DNA of 64,000 nucleotides from Xanthomonas codiaei (lineage in GTDB: Bacteria; Pseudomonadota; Gammaproteobacteria; Xanthomonadales; Xanthomonadaceae). Below the pieces are notes generated by a model. The model ran no database searches. It saw only the letters and a program-made list of their open reading frames with translations, and was not told the origin of the DNA. The stretch spans positions 62,001 to 126,000 of the forward strand of contig NZ_MDEC01000006.1 in assembly GCF_002939785.1 (NCBI RefSeq), read 5' to 3'. The position numbers and the translations under genes are program-made. This document shows positions 51,570 to 62,664 of this stretch, piece by piece (within the stretch, counting starts at the first letter, position 1; each line of letters opens with the position of its first letter).

Positions 51570-52475
51570 TCACCCAGCAGGCGGCGTCCGCACCGGCAGC
51601 GGCACGTTACACAGATCGATATGCCCGGCCGGGCGCTTGTAGAAATCGTCCTTGCGGTTGCGGCGCGCCTCGGCCACCTCGCGGAAGGTGGGGCTGTCGG
51701 TGCGCAACAGCTGCAGCGGCGTGCGTTCGGGTGCCGGCACCTCGCTGGCCAGGCGGATCGCGCGGATCGGTGAGCGTTGCGCCGCATCTGCATAGAAGCC
51801 CATCGGGTCCGGCCCACGCGGGATCACGCTCAGCAACTCCATGCTCTTGACCACGCGGCCGACCACGGTGATGTTGCGGTCCAACTGGCGCGGCGATTGC
51901 CCGGTGACCACATACAGTTCGGCGCCGATGCTGCTGTCTTCGTCGTTGTTGCGGCCTGCGCCCAGGGTGCCGTAGCAATGCGCCAGCCAGGTCTTGCCGC
52001 TGGCGGGGTCGCGCCCGACCGGGAAGCCGTCGACGAAGCCGACCTGCGGTGCCCAGCCATCGCTGTCGGGCAGGCGCTGAAACTCCAGGCCCTGCGAAGC
52101 GCGTTCGAACTCGGCCGGCAGATGCGTCCTGGCCGACCCGAGCGATTTGGCCTTGCCCGGCGTCTCGCCATCCGGGTCGCCGAACTGCACCACGAAATTG
52201 TCCTGCGAGCGATAGATGCTCAGTCCGTCCCAGAAGCGCTCATGCGCCAGCGTGCGGATATTGGCGACATGCTGGGGTGCGAACTGCGGCGCCAGTTCGA
52301 TGATCACCCGCCCGCTGTCCAGTTCCAGGTACAGGGTGCGCTCGGGATCGAGCACGCGCCATGCGCTGGCCGGCGAACTGTCCAGTATCTGTTGCGGGCT
52401 GCGATAGGCCGCGTTGGCGGCGGCGGGCAGGAGCAGGGCGAGCAGACAGGCGGAAGCAGCGGTGCGCAGCGGCAT
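51570..52475 (-). CDS. Exported cyclophilin-type peptidyl-prolyl isomerase
   Basis: 301-residue protein with a signal peptide ([20 protein letters not shown]), so it is periplasmic. The cyclophilin fold is seen in [60 protein letters not shown] and [20 protein letters not shown]. Compared with PpiA the protein is longer, with insertions such as [14 protein letters not shown] and a C-terminal extension. It is therefore a PpiA-like folding helper whose catalysis is plausible but not certain. A heptamer repeat follows its stop. Confidence 0.84.
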   Translation of the reverse strand: MPLRTAASACLLALLLPAAANAAYRSPQQILDSSPASAWRVLDPERTLYLELDSGRVIIELAPQFAPQHVANIRTLAHERFWDGLSIYRSQDNFVVQFGDPDGETPGKAKSLGSARTHLPAEFERASQGLEFQRLPDSDGWAPQVGFVDGFPVGRDPASGKTWLAHCYGTLGAGRNNDEDSSIGAELYVVTGQSPRQLDRNITVVGRVVKSMELLSVIPRGPDPMGFYADAAQRSPIRAIRLASEVPAPERTPLQLLRTDSPTFREVAEARRNRKDDFYKRPAGHIDLCNVPLPVRTPPAG

Positions 52476-52647
52476 GAAGGCGACCAGTCGGGAAGATGCC
52501 CGATTCTTGACCAATGCGCGCAAGGACGCAAAGCGCGGTTTCGCAGCGTGCGCCATCGGCGGCATGCGCACAGCGGATGCCGGTCCAGACATGCCTGCTT
52601 GCGGCGGGGTCGGGGTCGGTGCCACGCTGGCGCTGCAACCGTATCGG

Positions 52648-53097
52648 TCAGCGCGCCGGCTTGCGTTTGACGTAGAGCTGCTTGCGCACGCGTGCCACGA
52701 CTTCGCCATCGCGGTTGTGCACCTCGTTCTCGAACCAGCGCAGGTGCTTCTCGCCGCCGGCGGTGGCCTCGCGCAGCTCGCTCAGCATGCGGTCGTCGAT
52801 GACGAAGTCCGCGCTCACCGTGCCGCGGCCGGGTTTGACGAAGTCGATGCTGCCGGCCTTGTCCCAGACGTAGTAGTCGCGGCCCAGGTTCTGCATCACC
52901 AGCAGCATCCAGAACGGGTCGGTCATGGCGAACAGGCTGCCGCCGAAATGGGTGCCGACGTAGTTGCGGTTCCAGGGCCGCTGCCGCAGTTCCACCCGTG
53001 CGAAGCGATAGTCGGCCGAAAGCACGGTGACGTGGATGCCGGCGAACAGATACGGCGGCCAGAGGTTGATACCGAGCTTGAACAGTGGGGCGCGCAT
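52648..53097 (-). CDS. DUF4442 hotdog-fold protein (thioesterase-like)
   Basis: 149-residue protein. The start at 53097 gives [20 protein letters not shown], the usual beginning of DUF4442 proteins. The hotdog fold shows [20 protein letters not shown] and [20 protein letters not shown] and ends [17 protein letters not shown]4442 proteins resemble acyl-CoA thioesterases; the substrate is unknown. Upstream there is the REP-like element at 53174-53263. Confidence 0.83.
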   Translation of the reverse strand: MRAPLFKLGINLWPPYLFAGIHVTVLSADYRFARVELRQRPWNRNYVGTHFGGSLFAMTDPFWMLLVMQNLGRDYYVWDKAGSIDFVKPGRGTVSADFVIDDRMLSELREATAGGEKHLRWFENEVHNRDGEVVARVRKQLYVKRKPAR

Positions 53098-53173
53098 GCG
53101 GGCCGGAATCCGTGGCGGGGCGGGATGCGCAGCATAACATTCGCATGCGTATGGTGGGCCCGCCGCCAAGGGG

Positions 53174-53263
53174 CGTAGGAGCGGCCCGGGCAGCGACAGC
53201 GCGTTACCACGGATGCGTCGTCACGACCGCGCCTGTCGCGTCGCGGCCGGGGCCGCTCCTACG
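53174..53263. repeat. REP-like element with 14-bp perfect terminal inverted repeats
   Basis: The left arm CGTAGGAGCGGCCC (53174-53187) and the right arm GGGCCGCTCCTACG (53250-53263) are perfect reverse complements, enclosing 62 bp. Related arms occur at 32742-32808. It resembles GTAGGAGCGGC-type REP/REPIN sequences known from gammaproteobacteria. Confidence 0.75.
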
Positions 53264-53321
53264 CATGCAGGAAGTGGCGCGTGCCCGGACCCGCGATCGA
53301 CACGCTGCAGTGCCCGTGGCG

Positions 53322-54182
53322 TCAGAACACCAATGCCGACATCTTGCGGCGATAGCGGCCTACCAGGTCTTCGTCCTCGATCACGCGGAACGCGTCGATC
53401 AGGCTGCGGCGCGGCAGGTTGTCGTCGAAGCTGCGGTCCTGGCGCAGCATCTCCAGGAACTGTTCCAGCGCCGCTTCGTCGTTGCCGTCGAGCAGATGGC
53501 GCACGCCCAGCAGGTGACGTGCGCGCAGGTCGACGCCGTTGGCATCCACGCTGGCCTGCAGTGCGCCCGCGTCCGGCGCATCCTTGAGCACGTTGGCGAA
53601 GCCCAGCCGGGCCTTGGCACGCACCGCGCGGTCGTCGGTGGCCAGATTGGCGGGCAGCGCATCGATCAGCTGTTCGGCCTCGGCGGTATCGCCGGTCTTG
53701 AGCAAGGCCAGCGCCAGGTCCAGCTTGAGTTCGTCCTTGTCCGGCTCGGCGGCGATCGCCTCGCGCAGCGCGGCGGCCTGCGCCTGCGGGTCCAGCGGTG
53801 CCGCGGGCAGCGGCGCTTCGGCAACCTGCGGCTCGGCCGGCAGCACGCCGTGCTGGGTCAGGAATTCGCGGATCTGGCCCTCGGGCATCGCGCCCGGGAA
53901 GCCGTCCACCAGCTCGCCGCCCTTGACCAGGAATACCGTCGGCACCGAGCGGATCTGGAAGGCGGCGGCGATCTGCTGCTCCTTGTCCACATCGACCTTG
54001 GCCAGCTCGAAGGCGCCGTGGTAGTCGGCGGCCAGCTTCTCCAGGATCGGCGTCAGGGTCTTGCATGGCCCGCACCAGGTGGCCCAGAAGTCCACCAGCA
54101 CCGGTGTCGTCAACGATTTCTGCAGGACCTCGGTCTCGAAGGTGTCGGTGGTGACATCGAATACATGCGGTTTGTCGGACAT
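53322..54182 (-). CDS. Thioredoxin-TPR co-chaperone (CnoX/YbbN-like)
   Basis: 286-residue protein. Residues 1-110 are a thioredoxin domain with active site C37-G-P-C40 (DFWATWCGPCKTLTPILEKL) and a cis-proline loop (IRSVPTVFLVKGG). After a linker, residues about 130-286 are TPR-like repeats (AAALREAIAAEPDKDELKLD, ALLKTGDTAEAEQLIDALPA). In E. coli CnoX the active site is SxxC, whereas here it is a full CGPC, so it may act as a reductase too. No signal peptide: cytoplasmic. The start at 54182 follows the conserved MSDKPHVFDVT beginning. Confidence 0.88.
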   Translation of the reverse strand: MSDKPHVFDVTTDTFETEVLQKSLTTPVLVDFWATWCGPCKTLTPILEKLAADYHGAFELAKVDVDKEQQIAAAFQIRSVPTVFLVKGGELVDGFPGAMPEGQIREFLTQHGVLPAEPQVAEAPLPAAPLDPQAQAAALREAIAAEPDKDELKLDLALALLKTGDTAEAEQLIDALPANLATDDRAVRAKARLGFANVLKDAPDAGALQASVDANGVDLRARHLLGVRHLLDGNDEAALEQFLEMLRQDRSFDDNLPRRSLIDAFRVIEDEDLVGRYRRKMSALVF

Positions 54183-54332
54183 GGGTTTCCTGGAAGTGAG
54201 AACGCAACAGTGGACCGTAATGGTGGCAAACCCGGCCGACACAAGGCCGGGGCAGGGGGTTCACGCCACGTCCGCCCGGCCCGACAATGCCGCGTCCTGG
54301 TGGCGCACGGCGCCCCGATGCGGAGCAGCACA

Positions 54333-57660
<3,328 letters not shown>

Positions 57661-58052
57661 TGCCGGCGCCTGTCGGTGCGGCTACCACCCGGTAGCGCAC
57701 TGCACAGGCGTGCGCCACGCGTCGGCCCGTCCTCGCCGGTGCCGCGGCATCGGTAACACCGGCGCGTGGCAACCTGCAGGCAGGCGTGCGTGATGCGTCA
57801 TTGCCCCTTGGCGCGGCGACGCGCGGGCGGATCGCTGCGACAGTTGCTGGCGATCGACCGTCATGGCGCGTGGCGACGCGCCGCCGGGTGTCCGTCATGG
57901 TCCCGGTGATCCATTGCAAGGGCGCGTGGCGACGCGTTTGCCATCCCTGGGCACCGCGTTTTTTCGCGGCGCCCTATCAAGCCCCGTTCACGCGGGCTGC
58001 GTCAGGCTAGCCGCCTGTTGCCGCCACCGGGGCGCTCCTCCAGACTGTGCCC
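57661..58052. other. Intergenic region leuS-lptE with short repeats
   Basis: 392 bp without a gene. GGCGCGTGGCGACGCG occurs twice (57865-57880 and 57921-57936) and an identical 16-mer lies in the large repeat unit at 42902-42917. Other GCGTGGCGACGCG-like pieces are nearby. Confidence 0.6.
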
Positions 58053-58694
58053 ATGATCCGATTTCCTACTGCCTTCGCCGCCTCCCTCGTGCTGGTTTCG
58101 AGCCTTACCGCCTGCGGCTTTCATTTGCGCAATTCGCTCGCGTTGCCGCCGGACACTCCCGCGGTGAAGGTGCAGTCCACCGTGCAGTACAGCGAGCTGG
58201 CCAAGCTGCTGCGTCGAGGTCTCAAGGCCGCCGGTGCCACCGTGGCCGACGAAGATGCCAAGACCGGCTTTGCGCAGTTGCAGGTATTGTCCGAACGCTG
58301 GGGCGACCTGCCGATCGCCATCGACAGCCAGGGCCGTGCGCAGGAATACAGCCTGCGCTACGCCGCCATCTTCACCCTTACCACCGCCAACGGTTCGGTG
58401 CTGGTGCCGCAGCAGGTGATCGAACTCTCGCGCGACTACGTGTCGCCGCCGGTGGACGCCACCGGTACCGCGACCGAGCGCGAGATCCTCGCCGACGAGC
58501 TGCGCAAGGACATGTCCGCCTCGATCCTGCGCCGGATCGACAGCGTGGTGCGCGCGCGCGTGCAGCGGGGCGAGGGCCTGGAAAGCACGCCGACCGCGCC
58601 GCTGCCGCCGGCCACCACCCCGCCGGCGCAGCCGTCCACGCCCGAGTCGAGCGTGCCGGCCTCGCTGCCGCCCGTCTCTTCGTCGAATAATTGA
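58053..58694 (+). CDS. lptE: LPS-assembly lipoprotein LptE
   Basis: 213-residue outer-membrane lipoprotein, the plug partner of LptD that delivers LPS to the cell surface. The signal peptide ends in a lipobox (SSLTAC, Cys23 in ATG numbering), followed by GFHLRNSLALP, the conserved LptE opening. IDSQGRAQEYSLRYAAIFTL and PQQVIELSRDYVSPPVDATG match LptE. A Pro/Thr/Ser-rich C-terminal tail follows after residue 175. The ATG at 58053 is used; a GTG two codons upstream is less likely. The leuS-lptE-holA order supports the name. Confidence 0.9.
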   Translation: MIRFPTAFAASLVLVSSLTACGFHLRNSLALPPDTPAVKVQSTVQYSELAKLLRRGLKAAGATVADEDAKTGFAQLQVLSERWGDLPIAIDSQGRAQEYSLRYAAIFTLTTANGSVLVPQQVIELSRDYVSPPVDATGTATEREILADELRKDMSASILRRIDSVVRARVQRGEGLESTPTAPLPPATTPPAQPSTPESSVPASLPPVSSSNN

Positions 58695-58862
58695 GCCGGT
58701 GGTGGGCAGTCCTTCCGCGCAGTTGCCGGGCAGCCGCGCCCGGTGTCCGGAATCGGCCTGTGCGGAACGCGGGTGGCAGCTGCCGCATGGCGATGACGGC
58801 ATGTCGATCGCTACCGCCGCCGTCCTGTCGCTAATGTTTGACTTGCACGCGCATTCGTAGTC

Positions 58863-59891
58863 ATGGAACTTCGCCCAGAACAGCTGGCCGGCCAGTCCAA
58901 CCAGCCCTTGCAGCCGGTCTATCTGATCGCCGGCCCGGAAACCTTGCGCGTGCTCGAAGCGGCCGACGCCGTGCGTGCCCGCGCGCGCGCCGAAGGCATC
59001 AGCGAGCGCGAGGTGTTCGATGCCGATGGCCGCGAGTTCGACTGGAACCAGCTCGACGCCAGCTTCAACGCGCCCAGCCTGTTCAGCCCGCGCCGGCTGG
59101 TGGAAGTGCGCCTGCCCAGCGGCAAGCCGGGCAAGGACGGCGCCGAGGTCATCACCCGGTTCTGCGCCAACCCGCCGCCGGACGTGGTGCTGCTGATCAC
59201 CGCCAACGATTGGAGCAAGGCGCACCAGGGCAAGTGGGCCGATGCGGTGGGCCGTCTCGGCACCATCGCGGTGGCCTGGGCGATCAAGCCGCACGAACTG
59301 TCCGACTGGATCGAACGCCGTCTGCGCAGCCAGGGCCTGCGCGCCGACGCCGCCGCGGTGCAGCGGTTGAGCGAACGGGTGGAAGGCAACCTGCTGGCCG
59401 CCGCGCAGGAAATCGACAAGCTCGCGCTGCTGGCCGACGGCAAGACGCTGGATCTGGACGCGATGGAATCGCTGGTGGCCGACGCGGCGCGTTACGACGT
59501 GTTCCGGCTGGCCGAGACCGTGTTTTCCGGCCAGCCGGTCGCAGCGGTCCGCATGCTGGCCGGCCTGCGCGCCGAGGGCGAGGCGGTGGCTGCGCTGATG
59601 CCGATCCTGATCAAGGAGCTGCTGCGCACCGCCGCGCTGGCCAAGGTGCAGGCCAACGGCGGCAACCTGGCCGCCGAAATGAAATCGCAGGGCATCTGGG
59701 AATCCCGCCAGGCCCCGTTCAAGCGCGCGCTGCAGCGCCACCCCGAACCACGCCGCTGGGAGCGTTTCGTCGCCGAGGCCGGGTTGGTCGACCGCATGGC
59801 CAAGGGCCGTGCCGACGGCGATGCCTGGGTCGGCCTGGAACGCCTGCTGGTCGCGGTAGCCGAAGCGCGCGCGGTGAGATTGCTGGCGTGA
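58863..59891 (+). CDS. holA: DNA polymerase III subunit delta
   Basis: 342-residue clamp-loader subunit delta that opens the beta clamp. Seen: MELRPEQLAGQSNQPLQPVY with IAGPETLRVLEAADAVRARA, FNAPSLFSPRRLVEVRLPSG and later LLRTAALAKVQANGGNLAAE. The stop TGA at 59889-59891 overlaps the only in-frame start of nadD (GTG at 59888). The usual gammaproteobacterial order lptE-holA-nadD is kept. Confidence 0.92.
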   Translation: MELRPEQLAGQSNQPLQPVYLIAGPETLRVLEAADAVRARARAEGISEREVFDADGREFDWNQLDASFNAPSLFSPRRLVEVRLPSGKPGKDGAEVITRFCANPPPDVVLLITANDWSKAHQGKWADAVGRLGTIAVAWAIKPHELSDWIERRLRSQGLRADAAAVQRLSERVEGNLLAAAQEIDKLALLADGKTLDLDAMESLVADAARYDVFRLAETVFSGQPVAAVRMLAGLRAEGEAVAALMPILIKELLRTAALAKVQANGGNLAAEMKSQGIWESRQAPFKRALQRHPEPRRWERFVAEAGLVDRMAKGRADGDAWVGLERLLVAVAEARAVRLLA

Positions 59892-60832
59892 GGGCGGGAA
59901 GAGCCGGGGGAGCCGGGACCGGGGACCGGGGACCGGGGACCGGGGAAGGGCAGAAGCAACCGCAGCAGCAACCGCAGCAGCCGCAACGCGATCAGCGTGC
60001 GGCCTTCGGCGTTACGCCTGGCTCGTCCGGGTCCCCGGTCCCGGGTCCCCAGCCCCCATTCGAGCAAGGGCTAGCGCAGCACCAGCAGCCCGACCAGCGT
60101 GCGGCTGCCGATTCCGCATCCCACTCTCCCGGGTCCCCGGTCCCCGGTCCCCGGTCCCGGCTCCCCCAGCTCCATCTTTACTACGGAGGCACCTTCGACC
60201 CGGTCCACCTGGGCCACCTGGCCATCGCCTGCGCCGCGCGCGACGAACTGGACGCAGTCCTGCACCTGGTGCCGGCCGCCGATCCGCCGCATCGCCCCGC
60301 ACCCGGTGCCAGCGCCGTGCAACGCGCGCAGATGCTGGCACTGGCGCTGGCCGGCCAGCCCGGCCTGGTGCTCGATGAGCGCGAGTTGCAGCGCGCCTGC
60401 GCCGGTGGCGCGCCGTCGTATACGGTGGAGACACTGCGCGAGTTGCGCGCAGCGCTCGGCCCGCAAACGCCGATCGCCTGGTTGCTGGGCGCCGACGCCT
60501 TCGTCGAGTTGAGCCAATGGCATCAATGGGAAGCGCTGTTCGGGCTGGCGCATTTCGTGATCGCCGCGCGCCCGGGCACTGCGCTGGATCTGGCCCACGC
60601 CCCGGCACTGGCAGCGGCGGTGCAGGGCAGGTGGGCGGCTCGCGTGGACGAACTGGCCACTTCACCGGCCGGCCGTCTGTGGCGGCTGCGGCAGCCGTTG
60701 CGTGGCGAGTCGGCCAGCGCAGTGCGTGCCCGCATCGCCAGCGGCGCCGATTGGCAGGCGCTGGTGCCGGCCGCCGTGGCCGGTTTTATCGGCCAGCACG
60801 GCCTCTACGGGTGTGCCCGCCCGGCTAGCTGA
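59888..60832 (+). CDS. nadD: Nicotinate-nucleotide adenylyltransferase with aberrant N-terminus
   Basis: NaMN adenylyltransferase of NAD biosynthesis. The enzyme body starts at about 60161: [20 protein letters not shown] has the nucleotidyltransferase HxGH motif, and [20 protein letters not shown] and [12 protein letters not shown] (ISSTxxR-like) are typical. No ATG, GTG or TTG exists in frame near 60161; the only in-frame start is the GTG at 59888, overlapping the holA stop, which would give a 314-residue protein with a 91-residue Gly/Pro/Gln-rich extension instead of about 215-225 residues. This extension is encoded by the repeat element at 59906-60167. The gene is probably essential, so either the extended form or a non-canonical start must be used. 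Confidence 0.85.
   Translation: MRAGRAGGAGTGDRGPGTGEGQKQPQQQPQQPQRDQRAAFGVTPGSSGSPVPGPQPPFEQGLAQHQQPDQRAAADSASHSPGSPVPGPRSRLPQLHLYYGGTFDPVHLGHLAIACAARDELDAVLHLVPAADPPHRPAPGASAVQRAQMLALALAGQPGLVLDERELQRACAGGAPSYTVETLRELRAALGPQTPIAWLLGADAFVELSQWHQWEALFGLAHFVIAARPGTALDLAHAPALAAAVQGRWAARVDELATSPAGRLWRLRQPLRGESASAVRARIASGADWQALVPAAVAGFIGQHGLYGCARPAS
59906..60167. repeat. Repeat element with 36-bp perfect inverted ends made of heptamers
   Basis: The left end (59906-59941) consists of GGGGGAG, CCGGGACC and three GGGGACC heptamers. The right end (60132-60167) is its exact reverse complement. A partial third array (GGGTCCCCGGTCCCGGG) lies inside near 60029-60045. The interior is otherwise Gln-codon rich. 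It sits between the holA stop and the nadD body. Confidence 0.85.
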
Positions 60833-60855
60833 ACACGCGCTCGCCCGGACCGGCC

Positions 60856-60861
60856 TATAAT
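60856..60861 (+). promoter_or_regulatory. Candidate -10 box for rsfS
   Basis: TATAAT, an exact consensus -10, 27 bp upstream of the TTG start. The only -35-like sequence (TGAACA at 60830-60835) is 20 bp away, which is long, so the promoter is tentative. Confidence 0.4.
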
Positions 60862-60888
60862 TCGCGCCAATTCCATCGAGTTGCCGCT

Positions 60889-61299
60889 TTGACCAGTCCA
60901 GCCCAAGTCATCAAGACCTCCATTCCGAATCCGCCGCCGTCCGTGCCGGCCCTGTTGGCCACCGTGCGCGACGCCGTCGAGGAACTGAAAGCCAAGGACG
61001 TGGTCGAGATCGATGTGCGCGGCAAGTCCAGCGTCTGCGATTACATGGTGATCGCGTCCGGGACTTCGACCCGTCACGTCAAGTCGATCGCCGACGAAGT
61101 GGTCAAGTTCGCCAAGCGCCTGGACGTGATGCCGCTGGGCGTGGAAGGCGAGCGCGAGGCCGAGTGGGTGCTGGTGGACCTGGGCGATGTCGTGCTGCAC
61201 GTGATGCTGCCGCGTGTGCGCGAGTTCTATGCGCTGGAACGCCTGTGGACAGTGGGCGACCAGCGCCCGGACGAAGCGTCTTCTGCCGATTCCGAGTAA
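60889..61299 (+). CDS. rsfS: Ribosome silencing factor
   Basis: 136-residue RsfS/YbeB protein that binds uL14 and blocks subunit joining when nutrients are short. Recognisable: [40 protein letters not shown] and [20 protein letters not shown] with the EFYALERLW ending. The start is a TTG at 60889 (no ATG near the conserved part), with GAG nine bases upstream. A TATAAT -10 element at 60856-60861 lies 28 bp before it, so it may have its own promoter after nadD. Confidence 0.9.
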   Translation: MTSPAQVIKTSIPNPPPSVPALLATVRDAVEELKAKDVVEIDVRGKSSVCDYMVIASGTSTRHVKSIADEVVKFAKRLDVMPLGVEGEREAEWVLVDLGDVVLHVMLPRVREFYALERLWTVGDQRPDEASSADSE

Positions 61300-61325
61300 G
61301 CGATCCACCAAGTCATCGATCCTCC

Positions 61326-62468
61326 ATGCCCAAAACTACGGCTGCATCTCCTTCCAACGCACCCGCGTCCACGGCATTGCAGCAACTGAGTCGGCAATCC
61401 GGTGATGTCGGTGGTCGGGAAATGTCGCCCGCCCGCAAGCGCTTCGACCGGCTGTTGCGTGATCTGCAGCGCCATCGCACCGAGCTGCATGACTGGCGCG
61501 AGGCGGTGGAGCAGTGGCGCGCACGCTATCAAGCCGAAGTGCTGCCGCTGTTCGAGCAACAACGGGTGCTGGAGATCGAGCAGATCCATCTGCTCGATCG
61601 CATCGATGCCACGGTCAAACTGAGCAGGATCGATCGGGACTTCGTGTCCGATGAGATCTGCGATCTGGCCGCTCCGCTGATCGAGGCCGGTCATGTCGAG
61701 CTCAAGCCCGTCTACGAACGCCACAACGAGGTCGGCTTCGACGAGGAGCTCGATGAATCGGATGCGGTGATGAAACAGGTCATCGGTCAACTGTATGGAC
61801 TGGATCCGGAGGAGCTGGCCTCGGTCGATTCGCCTGATGAACTCTTCGAACGCATCAATGCGCGCCTGGACCAGGCGCAGGCTGATGCCGACGCTGCCGG
61901 CGAGCACGCCAAGCAACCAGGCGCCGGTGAGCGGCGGCGTCGCCCAGAGAAAAAAACCGCCAAGGCCAAGGCCCAGGCCGAGCCGCCGCCGCTGCGCGAG
62001 CTGTATCGCAAGCTGGCGAGCAATCTGCATCCGGATCGCGCCAGTGACCCGGGCGATCACGCCACGCGCACCGAGCTGATGCAGCGGCTCAATGCCGCTT
62101 ACAAGGGCAACGACCTGCTTGGCCTGCTCGAACTGCAGGCGGAGATCGGCCTGCTCGATGCCCAGGGCGTGGACGCGATCAACCCGACGCGTCTGAAGGA
62201 GTACAACCGCGAGCTTGACCGCCAGTGCAAGGAACTCAAGTACCAGCTGACCCAGCACGCAATGGATTTCTGCTACGCCTACGATCTGGATCTGCCGACG
62301 CAACCCAAGCCCGAGGGGCTGGACAAACTGTTGACCAAGTTCAAGCGTCAGGTCGCCAACGAGGTCATCTACCGGCAGCAGCAGCTGCGCGAGATACGCG
62401 AGTTGAAAGACACAAAGGCGATCAAGCGCTGGATCAAACTGCAGCGCGACAGCGTCGGGTTCTACTGA
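61326..62468 (+). CDS. J-domain-like protein
   Basis: 380-residue cytoplasmic protein. Residues about 45-110 are charged and helical, and 205-220 a Lys/Arg/Ala linker. A J-domain-like region (about 222-265) holds LRELYRKLASNLHPDRASDP with the HPD tripeptide at 235-237, so it may recruit DnaK/Hsp70. The C-terminal third is helical (RLKEYNRELDRQCKELKYQL; VIYRQQQLREIRELKDTKAI). The substrate is unknown. It begins 26 bp after rsfS, where rlmH usually follows in related bacteria; rlmH is not seen here. Confidence 0.72.
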   Translation: MPKTTAASPSNAPASTALQQLSRQSGDVGGREMSPARKRFDRLLRDLQRHRTELHDWREAVEQWRARYQAEVLPLFEQQRVLEIEQIHLLDRIDATVKLSRIDRDFVSDEICDLAAPLIEAGHVELKPVYERHNEVGFDEELDESDAVMKQVIGQLYGLDPEELASVDSPDELFERINARLDQAQADADAAGEHAKQPGAGERRRRPEKKTAKAKAQAEPPPLRELYRKLASNLHPDRASDPGDHATRTELMQRLNAAYKGNDLLGLLELQAEIGLLDAQGVDAINPTRLKEYNRELDRQCKELKYQLTQHAMDFCYAYDLDLPTQPKPEGLDKLLTKFKRQVANEVIYRQQQLREIRELKDTKAIKRWIKLQRDSVGFY

Positions 62469-62618
62469 CTGCCGCTGCAGCTAGGTGGCCTACCCGCGGT
62501 GGGTAGCCGCTGGCCTGGACCAAGCCATGGCGTGTGCGACGTTGTGACAGGAATGCAGACGCCCGTTGCCTGAGCGTCTCGACGTGGGCAAGCGTTGCCG
62601 GCAGAACGCCAGCGGGGC

Positions 62619-62658
62619 GGCCGCTGCCTGAAGGGTGCCCGGCCTTCAGACAGCGGCC
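62619..62658 (-). terminator. Hairpin after phoX-type gene
   Basis: Long imperfect hairpin: GGCCGCTG-C-CTGAAGG pairs with CCTTCAG-A-CAGCGGCC (one mismatch), loop of 8. It begins 6 bp after the gene's stop on the minus strand but has no clear U-tract. Confidence 0.5.
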
Positions 62659-62664
62659 ACTGCC

